Shown: positions 7,280-16,621 of the stretch, piece after piece
Numbering within the stretch: the stretch's first letter is position 1
How the letters are laid out: the number at the start of each line of letters is the position of its first letter
Assembly (NCBI RefSeq): GCF_042140125.1
Contig: NZ_CP159473.1
Length of the DNA stretch: 64,000 bases
Reading direction: 5' to 3' (one strand)
Source: Rhodophyticola sp017644125
GTDB lineage: Bacteria > Pseudomonadota > Alphaproteobacteria > Rhodobacterales > Rhodobacteraceae
Made by a program: the position numbers and the translations under genes
The notes under the pieces: generated by a model
Seen by the model: the letters and a program-made list of their open reading frames with translations, nothing else
What the model was told of the DNA's origin: nothing
Database searches by the model: none

Positions 7280-9220
7280 ATGGCCAAGCCGTATGCATCG
7301 GAAATGGAGCAGTTAAACGAGACGCTGGACTGGCTTTGCCAAGCTGATATTTCGGGGTTGATTAAATCCCTTATGGTCTCAATCAATCTTCCAATGGTCG
7401 CAATAGGATCAGGCGGCTCATTGTCTGCGGCCCACGGGTTGGCTACCAATCACCGACAGTTTGCCGGAAGGCTTTCAAATGTAGCGACACCTCTCGAGGT
7501 GGTACGAGAGCCCATCGATCAGCAAACAGCGAACTGGTTGCTAAGTGCGGGTGGTCGCAATGTTGACATCCTGGCTGCGGCAAAAGCATTGATCGACCGT
7601 GAACCGAAACAATTGACCGTCGTGACAGGCCGCGACGACACCAAATTGACTGAGCTTTGTCGCGCTCATCCTTTCGTCGATCTGCATGTTTTCCCACCCC
7701 CCGCAGGCAAGGACGGGTTTCTGGCCACAAATTCTCTGCTTGGGTTTACCGGTCTTTTGCAGCGGGCTTACATCTCATTGTTTGGTCAGCCCGAGGATTG
7801 GGATAAGATAGTTGCTGTCTTGAGATCGATGAGTGATCCAGCATTCTCCCATCGCTTGGATTTAAATGAGCAAGCCGCACCTCTGTGGCAACGCACAACG
7901 ACAGTCGTCCTCTATGGCCCCTCAACACGGCTGGGCGCGATGGATATTGAATCCAAATTTACCGAAGCAGCGCTTGGCTCAATCCAGCTGGCCGATTTTC
8001 GCAACTTTGCCCATGGGCGGCATCATTGGCTTGCAAAGCGTGGTGCCGACAGCGGTGTGTTGGCGTTGGTCGCCCCCGAAGACAAAGTGCTTGCCGACAA
8101 GACGATGGCACTGTTGCCGGATGATATTCCGCAGCTCTCGCTTGACCTGCCTGGTGGCGGTGCAGCTGGCTTGGCCTCATTGCTCGCCGCATTTAAATTC
8201 ACAGCACTTGCAGGCCTTTCACAGGGCATTGACCCCGGTCGTCCGGGAGTTCCGATGTTTGGGCGCAAACTGTACAAACTGACGCCACCAAAGATCCCTA
8301 AGCAGAAACCGCCATATGGGCTCTCAGGCCGTGATATTGTAGCGATTGAACGCAAGACCAAGCAGTCCGTAGATCAATTGATGCGCTCAGGATTTCTGCA
8401 GTCCTGGCAAAATCACCTAAACAGTTTTCGTGATGGGCTTCTTAATGTAGCATTCGATGCGCTTGTGCTTGATTACGACGGCACCATTGTTGAAACACGT
8501 TCACGCCTTGATCCACCCAATGAGGGTATTGTCAAAAAGCTCATCGAAATGCTTGAGGCCGACATCTGGGTCTGTTTGGCGACTGGGCGAGGTAAGTCCG
8601 CACGGATTGATCTGCAGGAATGCATCCCGAGCGCCCATTGGGACAAGGTTCTCTTGGGGTATTATAATGGAGCTGAGGTGGGCTCACTGAGTGACGATTT
8701 AGTCCCCAATGGCGAGGCGAGAGCCGACGGCGATCTTCAACCAGCTTCGGAACTGTTGAACGCCAACAGCTTGATTTGTGATGTTGCTGAGCAAGAAGAC
8801 AGAAACCATCAAATCACGCTGACCACCAAAAGTGGTTACAGTGCCGATAATTTGCATGAAAGCGTTGTTGAGCTTCTGTCTGTCGCAGGCTTGGCGGAGC
8901 TGACGGTGGTCCGGTCAGGGCATTCGATCGATATCTTGGCTACTGGGGTATCCAAGCTCAACGTAGTTGGCGCTGTAATGCGAAAGATCCCAAATGCCTC
9001 GATCTTATCTATCGGAGACAGTGGCGGTTTAAATGGAAATGATCATGAACTTTTGTCCAACCCCCATTCTTTGAGTGTGGACAAGATCAACGCTGACCCG
9101 AAAACTTGCTGGAATCTCGGTTCGCAAGGACAGCGTGGCCCCAGTATTCTCGCTGAATATCTCGATGCCATCATCTGCTCAGAGGGTTCCATAAAATTTC
9201 GCTCGGGAGCACTGAAATGA
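7280..9220 (+). CDS. SIS-domain / HAD-hydrolase fusion protein, first gene of putative conflict operon
   Basis: 646 residues in two parts. The N-terminal half (about 1-350) is a double SIS (sugar isomerase) module: a phosphosugar-binding loop MVAIGSGGSLSAAHGL near residue 40 and a second lobe beginning TTVVLYGPSTRLGAMDIE near 210. SIS domains bind or isomerise phosphosugars. The C-terminal half (about 385-646) is a HAD phosphatase of Cof/sucrose-phosphatase type: motif I LDYDGTIVE near 397, motif II LATGRGK, a motif III lysine in GVSKLNVV, and motif IV SIGDSGGLNGND near 575. All catalytic positions are retained, so an active phosphosugar phosphatase is expected. The next gene overlaps by ATGA. 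Base composition is AT-richer than the host. Confidence 0.85.
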   Translation: MAKPYASEMEQLNETLDWLCQADISGLIKSLMVSINLPMVAIGSGGSLSAAHGLATNHRQFAGRLSNVATPLEVVREPIDQQTANWLLSAGGRNVDILAAAKALIDREPKQLTVVTGRDDTKLTELCRAHPFVDLHVFPPPAGKDGFLATNSLLGFTGLLQRAYISLFGQPEDWDKIVAVLRSMSDPAFSHRLDLNEQAAPLWQRTTTVVLYGPSTRLGAMDIESKFTEAALGSIQLADFRNFAHGRHHWLAKRGADSGVLALVAPEDKVLADKTMALLPDDIPQLSLDLPGGGAAGLASLLAAFKFTALAGLSQGIDPGRPGVPMFGRKLYKLTPPKIPKQKPPYGLSGRDIVAIERKTKQSVDQLMRSGFLQSWQNHLNSFRDGLLNVAFDALVLDYDGTIVETRSRLDPPNEGIVKKLIEMLEADIWVCLATGRGKSARIDLQECIPSAHWDKVLLGYYNGAEVGSLSDDLVPNGEARADGDLQPASELLNANSLICDVAEQEDRNHQITLTTKSGYSADNLHESVVELLSVAGLAELTVVRSGHSIDILATGVSKLNVVGAVMRKIPNASILSIGDSGGLNGNDHELLSNPHSLSVDKINADPKTCWNLGSQGQRGPSILAEYLDAIICSEGSIKFRSGALK

Positions 9221-10353
9221 ATCAAGACCTTGCTTTGAGAGTCATGGGCGACATCATGCAGTGGGATGATGACGAGTCGCGCAAAGAATTCAGCTGGCTC
9301 AAACTCATGGCCCGCCTCAAATATGACGGTTATCGAGACTTTCAGGCGGGCATGCGCTTCACCGAGAGCTTGGCCACGTGGCTGCAGCAGTTCGATCAAG
9401 ACGAACGCAGGGACGCTTACAAGTTCGTGAAAGAACGGATGGTTTATGTGGGACCTGGAGAGGTCCGGCGTCTCGTTGAGCAGTTTTTTCCCAATACGAT
9501 CCGTCAGCGGATTGTTCAGACTGTCGCGTCAAATCTAGGCATAAAGCCTTATACCGTTCTGACAAACCCAGATGCCGCTGCAGCAATTAAACGGCTCAGC
9601 CGACAGACGCTTGTCTTGGGCTTAAGTGACGGGGCGCGAATGCACATTGTACGCCATGCCAATGTCGGACGTCTGAGCAACGAACAGCTTGTTCTCGCGC
9701 CGCAAATCGATACTGAAAAGTGGAAGGATCTACTCAAAAACCTGCGTGAAGATCTTGAAGACCCCGATGCACTCTTCAAGGTCATCTACCTTGTCGATGA
9801 TTTTGCGGGCACGGGCACGTCCTTTCTACGATACAAAGAGGAAGACAAGAAGTGGTCGGGGAAGCTCAATCGTTTCCGGACGTCTCTTTTCAATGCGATC
9901 AGTGATCCTGAAGTTGGAGCCATTGTTGCGCCTGACTGGCAGCTCTGTGCGCATCACTATATGGCAACAGCAAACGCAAAGGCGAAAATGACTGCCAGCG
10001 AAAAGACTGCTCGCCAAGCCATGCAGCACAAAAACTGGCCACAAGAAGTTCATTTGTCGTTTGCTATGGTTTTTGACGAGAAACTGCCGATCACAGCGGG
10101 CACAGACGATGCATTTATCGCCCTATCGAACAAATACTATGATTCTGTCATTGAAACCAAACACACCGCTGTTGGTGGTGTTAAGCATCTTGGCATGGGA
10201 TACGGGGGATGCGCTCTACCGATTGTGCTTGAACACAACACCCCTAATAATTCAGCAGCCCTACTTTGGGCTGAAACAAATGGTGAAACCAAAGACGGCG
10301 TCACACCACCTGCCATGCGTCCTCTTTTTCGTCGTCGCCAACGACATGTGTGA
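9217..10353 (+). CDS. Phosphoribosyltransferase-like protein (PRTase-CE type)
   Basis: 378 residues. A type I phosphoribosyltransferase PRPP-binding loop is visible at about residues 190-204 (YLVDDFAGTGTSFL: acidic pair, then Gly/Thr-rich turn), preceded by a helical N-terminal region of about 90 residues (DESRKEFSWLKLMARLKYDGY). The C terminus carries a second conserved-looking block (HLGMGYGGCALPIVLEHNTPNNSAALLW). This fits the PRTase-CE family described from predicted bacterial conflict systems (my family recollection, not a search). It could transfer a base or a substituent onto PRPP, or act on nucleotides during infection. It overlaps the upstream gene by ATGA and lies 9 bases before the ATPase, so tight coupling is likely. 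Confidence 0.78.
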   Translation: MNQDLALRVMGDIMQWDDDESRKEFSWLKLMARLKYDGYRDFQAGMRFTESLATWLQQFDQDERRDAYKFVKERMVYVGPGEVRRLVEQFFPNTIRQRIVQTVASNLGIKPYTVLTNPDAAAAIKRLSRQTLVLGLSDGARMHIVRHANVGRLSNEQLVLAPQIDTEKWKDLLKNLREDLEDPDALFKVIYLVDDFAGTGTSFLRYKEEDKKWSGKLNRFRTSLFNAISDPEVGAIVAPDWQLCAHHYMATANAKAKMTASEKTARQAMQHKNWPQEVHLSFAMVFDEKLPITAGTDDAFIALSNKYYDSVIETKHTAVGGVKHLGMGYGGCALPIVLEHNTPNNSAALLWAETNGETKDGVTPPAMRPLFRRRQRHV

Positions 10354-10362
10354 GGCTTAGAG

Positions 10363-12276
10363 ATGGCAAATCCCTTTGAAAAAAGAGCTTCCGAATATCG
10401 TCGTGATGACGAGGCGTTCCTACCGCTCGTGACGCCGGATCCGCTCATCACCTTTTTCAAGAAGTATGCGGATGACGGAAAATTATATGACCAATTGTCA
10501 GTTATTATTGGAGCGCCGGGCAGCGGCAAAACCACCATTGCGCGCCTCTATCAATATTCGACACTAAAAACGTTGCTCCGGCACGAAAGTCAGATCAACT
10601 TCAAACCTTTGGTTGATACGTTGACGCAATGCGGTGCGATAAAAGACATGCAACCCATTCTCCTTGGTGGTCGCGTTCCATTAGAATCTGAATACCGGGA
10701 TTTTTGGGAGTTCCCCTACCCTGATGATCTGAAGTGCAAGTTGATGTTCGCGCTCATCCAAAGCAGGACAATCCTTTCATGGATTAGTAACCTGACAAAC
10801 ACAGGTATTGAGCTGGACCAAATCTCGATTGCGCCGCGTGATGATGCGGTAGCAGCATTGGCAGCGATCGGCGGCATTGGAGGACGAGATTTGTTTCTCA
10901 AGGCGCGCACTATCGAAGAGCAAATTTACAATATATCTGCCGCCCTGTTGCCACCAGCAATCGATGCCATCGATGATGAAACCGCCGCTGCTTATCACCC
11001 TTTTGATGTAATTGAGCACTTCGAGATCACCGTCGACGGGGATACCAAGGTTTTGCGTCCATTGGTGATATTTGATGATGCGCACAACTTGCATCCAGAA
11101 CAGTTCACTGCGTTCCGCGAGTGGTTAGCAAGGCGTGAACTCAAGATTTCGCGGTGGGTTCTGACCCGTATGGATGCTTTGTCGCCGGAAGATGTTTTGT
11201 TGGCCCAAAGCGAAGGAAATACAACGCGTCCGGGCCTGAAGGACGCGCGTGAGTTGAACGTTATTTGGATGCAGAGCCAAGATGATCGGTTCGGCAAACG
11301 CAAAGCCTTCCGCAAGATGGCCAAAGGAATGGCCACCCGATATTTACGTCAAATGGACGTGTTCGCGCGTCGCGGAATTTCAGATTTGGCGGATTTTATC
11401 GGTACGCAACCTGATATGATTGCACCAAGCAAACTGGAGGCTTTGGCGAGTTCAATCGACACGCTCCAGCACAAGAATGGAATATCTAACAAACGCCGGA
11501 AGATTCTCGAGTCCCAAGTCTCGGAATATTTGGCGGGCACCGGGCATGAAAGCAAAGACGTGGCACTGGCTATCCTGTCAATTCTGTTTCACAGGTATCT
11601 CAACCGAGTGCCCCAAAAGGGTCTCTTCGATGATCAAGAAGAAGATGTTGAACCTAACAGGCCGTTGACGGTTGATGGTGGTATCGCAGATGGCGCAAAA
11701 GTCCGTCTTCTTCACGATTTTGATCGTCCATATTACTACAGTATTGACGCGTTGTGCGATGCAAGCTCAGAGAATGCTGAACAGTTTCTGCATCTCGCGT
11801 CGACTCTCGTAACCCAAGCTGAAACTCAGTTGATCCGCGAAAAACCGGCCTCTTTGTCCAGCAGAGACCAAAACCGTCTGCTTCGTAAAAAAGCTGGAGA
11901 AATCTATAGAGGCTGGGACTTCCCTCACAACAGGGAGGTCAAATTGTTGGCCGAAGGCATTGCCAAGCAATGCGTTGCAAAGTCTCTTGAAGGGAATGCA
12001 TCACTGGGTGGCGGTGCGGGTGCAGGAGCATTTGGCATTCTTCAAGAAGAATTCGATCAAATACCGAAAAAACACGAAGAGCTGGCTCGGATCCTGAAAT
12101 TTGGGGCGGCTTACAACGCTTTCGTTCTTGTTCAAAACCACAGTACTAAAAATCGGAAATGGTGCCAGATTGAACTCTGCGGTGTTTTGCGCGTGCACTT
12201 CGGCTTGTCGCAAACACGCGGCGGCTTTTTGGAGCGCAAGACAGACGATCTATTGTCGATGTTAAAGCCAAATTGA
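10363..12276 (+). CDS. ORC/CDC6-like AAA+ ATPase
   Basis: 637 residues. Walker A GAPGSGKTT lies at about 49-57, Walker B LVIFDDAHNL at about 233-242, and a sensor-1-like WVLTRMD follows at about 265. The N-terminal motif NPFEKRASEYRRDDEAFLPLVTPDPL resembles ATPases annotated as ORC-CDC6 family in defence-type operons. The C-terminal part (about 430-637) has no motif I recognise and may be the nucleic-acid or partner-binding region. In such operons this protein is the likely NTP-dependent sensor or switch (inference). The start follows GAGGCTTAGAG by a short spacer. It is coupled in order and direction with the PRTase and kinase genes. Confidence 0.8.
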   Translation: MANPFEKRASEYRRDDEAFLPLVTPDPLITFFKKYADDGKLYDQLSVIIGAPGSGKTTIARLYQYSTLKTLLRHESQINFKPLVDTLTQCGAIKDMQPILLGGRVPLESEYRDFWEFPYPDDLKCKLMFALIQSRTILSWISNLTNTGIELDQISIAPRDDAVAALAAIGGIGGRDLFLKARTIEEQIYNISAALLPPAIDAIDDETAAAYHPFDVIEHFEITVDGDTKVLRPLVIFDDAHNLHPEQFTAFREWLARRELKISRWVLTRMDALSPEDVLLAQSEGNTTRPGLKDARELNVIWMQSQDDRFGKRKAFRKMAKGMATRYLRQMDVFARRGISDLADFIGTQPDMIAPSKLEALASSIDTLQHKNGISNKRRKILESQVSEYLAGTGHESKDVALAILSILFHRYLNRVPQKGLFDDQEEDVEPNRPLTVDGGIADGAKVRLLHDFDRPYYYSIDALCDASSENAEQFLHLASTLVTQAETQLIREKPASLSSRDQNRLLRKKAGEIYRGWDFPHNREVKLLAEGIAKQCVAKSLEGNASLGGGAGAGAFGILQEEFDQIPKKHEELARILKFGAAYNAFVLVQNHSTKNRKWCQIELCGVLRVHFGLSQTRGGFLERKTDDLLSMLKPN

Positions 12277-12289
12277 TGGGAGCGGGCCG

Positions 12290-13402
12290 TTGAGGTGGGA
12301 TCAATGCATCGCTCATTTTGGGCAGGAAGTAGCTGAGTTTGCTGAGGACTATTTTGCTGAGGACCATCGCAAAATCTTGCTAATCGCCGGAGCTGGCTTT
12401 GATCCAAGATCAACACTGGTTGCTCAGTGCCTTGTGGACGCAGGCACAACGCTGACTGCGGTCCTGATCAAGGAGATCAGACCGAAGCCGAGGCAAAACC
12501 TCAGACAGCTTGCTGAAGGAAACAAGTCCGATCTCGAAAACCTTTTGCATAACAGCAAAGTCATTGAAATTGAAATTTTCGGTACTGACAACGCCGTCGT
12601 TGGCGGCCGTAACGCTGTGAAAGCGCTTCATGACCTGAACTACGACGATTTCACCGACGTGGTGGTTGATATCAGTGCGCTTTCGATCGGGACAAGCTTT
12701 CCGGCGATCCGGTACCTCACGGAAAGGATTGATGCCGGGTTAAAGCCGAGGAACTTGCATATTTTCGTCACCCATAATCCGTCTTTAGATGCTGCAATAG
12801 CACATATCCCCAGCGATGCCCCAGGCTACATTCATGGTTTTCGTGGCGGAACGTCCCTCGATAGTTCTTCGAAAGCCGCAAAACTATGGTTGCCTCAGTT
12901 AGTGCCCGGTCGCAGACCCGCATTAAACGCTCTGCACAGCTATGTGGAACCACACGACACGTGCCCAATCGTTCCATTTCCGGCGGCAAACCCACGGCAA
13001 GTCGATATTTTGGCGGAAGAATACATCGTCGAACTGGAAGACGCATGGGAAGTAGATACTCGAAACTTGGTCTATGCAGACGAGTCCAATCCGTTGGATT
13101 TGTACCGGACAATCCTGAGCCTGCACGAATTGAGACAGCGCGTATTTGAAAACATCGGTGGTTCATTGATGGTCTTGTCTCCCCTTGGGAGCAAGATTAT
13201 GGCCATCGGGGCGCTACTGGCGGCTATGGAGAGGAACCTACCAGTCGCATATCTTGAAGCCATTGGATATGATATGGTGGTTGGACCGTTGCAAGGCAAC
13301 GCTGAACAAGAGCTTGTTCACCTTTGGTTGGAAGGTGACGCCTACCCGCAGCCAAGGCCCAAACTAAAAAGTAACGAAAGTACCAAGAATGACATCAATT
13401 GA
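12290..13402 (+). CDS. Unrecognised Rossmann-like protein of the operon
   Basis: 370 residues; I do not recognise a named family. Visible features: a beta-strand/Gly-loop near the N terminus (KILLIAGAGFDPRS, about 27-40), a strand-turn-helix VVVDISALSIGTSFPAIRYL (about 124-143) and SPLGSKIMAIGALLAAME (about 298-315). The alternating strands and Gly/Ser loops suggest a Rossmannoid, possibly ligand-sensing (CARF-like) or nucleotide-binding fold. The start is a TTG at 12290 with GGGAGCGGG upstream; no in-frame ATG exists in the N-terminal region. The 3' end overlaps the PfkB gene by 14 bases, indicating translational coupling. AT-rich like its neighbours. Confidence 0.7.
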   Translation: MRWDQCIAHFGQEVAEFAEDYFAEDHRKILLIAGAGFDPRSTLVAQCLVDAGTTLTAVLIKEIRPKPRQNLRQLAEGNKSDLENLLHNSKVIEIEIFGTDNAVVGGRNAVKALHDLNYDDFTDVVVDISALSIGTSFPAIRYLTERIDAGLKPRNLHIFVTHNPSLDAAIAHIPSDAPGYIHGFRGGTSLDSSSKAAKLWLPQLVPGRRPALNALHSYVEPHDTCPIVPFPAANPRQVDILAEEYIVELEDAWEVDTRNLVYADESNPLDLYRTILSLHELRQRVFENIGGSLMVLSPLGSKIMAIGALLAAMERNLPVAYLEAIGYDMVVGPLQGNAEQELVHLWLEGDAYPQPRPKLKSNESTKNDIN

Positions 13403-14435
13403 AGCCCCTAAAGCCTTTGGTGCTGGTCTGATCGCTTTGGATCTGGTGCTCAGCATGAACCCGGCTGCGCCTGTAAAATCTTGGACAGGCGGAACATGCG
13501 GAAACGTGCTTTCGATTCTGGCGTTTCTTGGCTGGCAATCTTTCCCCATCGCTCGGATGAACGGCGATGCGGCCTCTAAGCGTGTTTTGGCTGACTTGGC
13601 AAAATGGGGCGTCAAATTGGATTTTGCCCAATGTGAACCTACCGGCCATACGCCCATTATTGTTCAGCAGATCAAGTCTGATCGCGATGGTAACCCGACC
13701 CACAAATTCTTATGGGCTTGTCCATCTTGCGGAAAACATTTGCCCCGCTTCAAGGCCATAACCCAAGCTGCTGTTGACGTGGTGGCGCCGCATATGAAGG
13801 ACGCCTCAGTCTTTTTTATGGATAGGCTATCACGCGCGATGCTGACACTCGCAAAACAAGCGTCCGACAACGGTGCTGTGGTGATTTTTGAGCCGTCGGC
13901 GAAATCCGATCCGAAACATTTTGCCGAAGCGTTGAAAATCGCACATATCTTGAAATATGCCGACGAGCGCGTGGCCGATGCAGGGAATGTGTTGAATGAT
14001 GAAAATTCTGTCCTTCTTGAGATCCAAACCTTGGGTGAACATGGTCTTCGTTACCGCTCCAAAACGGATGGAACAGTGCAACCATGGATGACGATGAGTG
14101 CATTTCGATCCATACGGCTAGAAGACACTTGTGGCTCAGGTGATTGGTGTACAGCTGGCGTCATTCACAAGCTTGCCGCCGGTGGATTTGAAAGGTTCAG
14201 CAAACTGGAAGCAGATGATTTTTCGGAAGCCCTTGCTTTTGGACAGGGACTTGCCTCTTGGAACACACGATTTGAAGGAGCCAGAGGCGGAATGTACTCA
14301 ATGACTTTTGGTGAATTTGAAAAACAGGTTTCAGATATTTTGGGTGGCGATGTTCGAAGCCTTCCTGAAAAACCGATGTCTAAGGACGTTCAAGAGTCGG
14401 TAGAATGTCCTGCGTGCGCCTCCCAAGCGGCGTAA
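13389..14435 (+). CDS. PfkB/ribokinase-family kinase with CxxC motifs
   Basis: 348 residues. The ribokinase-fold signature is clear: N-terminal GGTCGNVLSILAFLGW (motif 1, about 36-51) and C-terminal DTCGSGDWCTAG (about 247-258), in which the aspartate after GSG is the catalytic base and the Gly-rich turn is the anion hole. The family phosphorylates sugars or nucleosides with ATP. Unusual for the family are an inserted CPSCGKH at about 116 and a C-terminal CPACAS, which together could bind zinc. Last gene of the tight operon; a 64-base gap follows. It probably supplies or consumes a phosphorylated sugar or nucleoside used by the PRTase, SIS and HAD partners (inference). Confidence 0.85.
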   Translation: MTSIEAPKAFGAGLIALDLVLSMNPAAPVKSWTGGTCGNVLSILAFLGWQSFPIARMNGDAASKRVLADLAKWGVKLDFAQCEPTGHTPIIVQQIKSDRDGNPTHKFLWACPSCGKHLPRFKAITQAAVDVVAPHMKDASVFFMDRLSRAMLTLAKQASDNGAVVIFEPSAKSDPKHFAEALKIAHILKYADERVADAGNVLNDENSVLLEIQTLGEHGLRYRSKTDGTVQPWMTMSAFRSIRLEDTCGSGDWCTAGVIHKLAAGGFERFSKLEADDFSEALAFGQGLASWNTRFEGARGGMYSMTFGEFEKQVSDILGGDVRSLPEKPMSKDVQESVECPACASQAA

Positions 14436-15286
14436 TTCTGATACCGTAGGGACATCCCGTTCAGGACTTTTGGGTTACTAAACAGAACGGTTTGAGATAA
14501 TGATCGCAAGTGCCACCAGCACGAAATCTAAGGTCACCTTTTTGGAGACCGTCTATCCACCGATTTCCAATCAAGAGGCTGTCTGGCTTCAGAATGACCC
14601 TGAGGTAGAGGCCCTGCTAAGACAAAGCGACTTGTACATGATCGGTGGTCGCACCGAAGCCAAATACCTAAACCTCTTCATCGACCCTGACACCAACGTG
14701 GTAACTTTCGACTTCGCGATCGGCGATAAATTTCGCGACCCCGTCGAAATCCGCGTCCGTGACCTACCGACCGTCGAGGAATCGGAAGCCGAATCATTTT
14801 GGATCGAAGCTGGCGAAAAAATTATTCGGGTATGGGACGGACCGATCAGCGAGCCCGGCTCGAACCTTTTGGATTGGTTCACTACCGAGAAGCTAATCTG
14901 GGATCGGTCACGCGGCCGCGCCGGTATCGAGCGCTTCGAGCGGTACCGCGAGGCCGCCACTTACGATCTGCTCTATGTCGGTATCGCCAAAGTCGGAGAC
15001 AGCTTCGACCGCCTCATCAGCAATGGTCACAAGGCTCGCATGCAGATTCTTGGTAACGAACCCCAGCGCTATCCCGGAGCGCGGGTGACCGACGAAATCT
15101 ATCTGTTTCTGTTCAACGTCCAGCTGCTGATCATGACGACCTTCGAGCCGGATCATGACTTCGAGAACGAGGATTTCGGCGATTCCTACAACCAGAAATG
15201 CATCGTCGCCGACGCCGAGAAGGCCTTCGTCAGCGTCCTGAAGCCTGAATACAACGTGGTGAAGTTCGTGAACTATCCGCGGGGCG

Positions 15287-15295
15287 CGGACGGCC
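15287..15295 (+). repeat. Left 9-bp target-site duplication of the IS256-family element
   Basis: CGGACGGCC here is repeated exactly at 16613-16621. Both copies fall in the same codon phase of the interrupted gene, as expected for a simple 9-bp duplication on insertion. Confidence 0.85.
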
Positions 15296-16612
15296 GGTAG
15301 TGTCAAAGATCTTTCGCACTTTTGTTTTTCACGCGACGTGGGCTCCTTGGGTTTGATCCGCGAATAGCGGGGTCATGTTCATGTACTTTCGCGTGGACCA
15401 CTGCGTCCCCGCAATGTGGCGCAAGCGGGCGGCGGCCAGGTTCAGGCACGATTTGCCATCCGGGAACGCGCCAACGACGCGGGTGCGGCGCCTGATCTCC
15501 CTCATAATTCGCTCCAGCGAGTTGTTCGTTCTCAGCTTGATCCAATGGCTGTCCGGGAACCCATAGTAGGTCAGCGTCTCGTGGCCGCTTTCTTCGAGCA
15601 GCTCTGCCGCCTTGTTCAGCTTCATGGTGCGCAGGTCGGCGATCACGGCCTGCATTTTTTCTGCCGCTGCCTTGCGATCCTCCTGGGCGTGGATCGCTTT
15701 GAGCATCCTGGTGACATCGCGCACCTTGCCAGAGGGCACGAGGCTGAAGACATTGCGATAGAAATGCACCACGCAGCGTTGCCACTGCGCGTCAGGGAAA
15801 ACCTCAGCAGCGCTCTCGTACAAGCCCCTGCAGGCGTCTGAGACGATCAACTGCACACCGGTGAGGCCTCGGTCGGCCAGATGGCGTAAGAAGCTCGACC
15901 AGCCGGACTTGTCTTCCTTGGGGCCCTCCATGATACCGAGGATCTCGCGATAGCCCTCCGTGGTGACGCCAATGGCGACCAGTAAGGACACGTTGCGTAC
16001 CTCCCCCGCCCAAGAGCGCTTCATCACGATCCCGTCCAGAAAGACATAGGGGTGATCACCTTCGATGGGGCGCTGCCGCCAGTCATCGATCTTGGCATAG
16101 ATCTTCTTGTTGAGGTTGCTCACCGTGCCTGGGCTGACACGCGTGCCCCATAAGGCCTCGGTGATGTCCTCGACGCGGCGCACCGAGACACCGGCCAGAT
16201 ACATCTCAATCAGCGCCTCTTCGACCGAACTCTCGCGCCGCTGATACCTTTCGATGATCGCCGTCTCAAAGGTTTGCTTCCTCAGCTTCGGCATCTTCAG
16301 CTTCACAGGACCAGCCTTTGTATCCAGCGCGCGCTCATAGCTGCCCGCGCGGGTGTCTTTGCGGCCCTCCGTACGTTCGTATTTACTGGCGCCGCAAAGC
16401 CGGTCAGCTTCGGCGTCCAGCATCGCGTTCAACGCTTCCTCAACGGTGCCGCGCACCATCTCACCGAGGTGGTCACGTATCCGCGCCTCATCGATCTGTA
16501 TTACTTGCCCCATAGGTTTGGGCTTCTCTGTCTCATCCATTCTCTGCTCCTCTCAGCCAGTCTGAAAGGAGCCTCCGTCTCGGTCAAATGTGCGAAAGAC
16601 TTTGTACGTTAT
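15296..16612 (-). mobile_element. IS256-family insertion sequence
   Basis: About 1317 bp, bounded by the 9-bp duplication CGGACGGCC. The ends carry imperfect inverted repeats: left CAAAGATCTTTCGCAC and, in reverse complement, right CAAAGTCTTTCGCACA. The single transposase gene reads leftward. Size, structure and duplication length are typical for IS256. Confidence 0.88.
15329..16540 (-). CDS. IS256-family transposase
   Basis: 403-residue mutator-type (DDE) transposase, full length for the family. The first catalytic Asp is in YVFLDGIVMK, the second in LIVSDACRGLYES, and the Glu in NNSLERIMREIRRR; C/H residues of the insert are in QRCVVHFYRNVF. It catalyses cut-and-paste or copy-out movement of the surrounding element. 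No frameshift or stop is visible, so the copy may be active. Confidence 0.97.
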   Translation of the reverse strand: MDETEKPKPMGQVIQIDEARIRDHLGEMVRGTVEEALNAMLDAEADRLCGASKYERTEGRKDTRAGSYERALDTKAGPVKLKMPKLRKQTFETAIIERYQRRESSVEEALIEMYLAGVSVRRVEDITEALWGTRVSPGTVSNLNKKIYAKIDDWRQRPIEGDHPYVFLDGIVMKRSWAGEVRNVSLLVAIGVTTEGYREILGIMEGPKEDKSGWSSFLRHLADRGLTGVQLIVSDACRGLYESAAEVFPDAQWQRCVVHFYRNVFSLVPSGKVRDVTRMLKAIHAQEDRKAAAEKMQAVIADLRTMKLNKAAELLEESGHETLTYYGFPDSHWIKLRTNNSLERIMREIRRRTRVVGAFPDGKSCLNLAAARLRHIAGTQWSTRKYMNMTPLFADQTQGAHVA

Positions 16613-16621
16613 CGGACGGCC
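16613..16621 (+). repeat. Right 9-bp target-site duplication of the IS256-family element
   Basis: CGGACGGCC, identical to 15287-15295; the interrupted coding frame continues directly after it. Confidence 0.85.
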
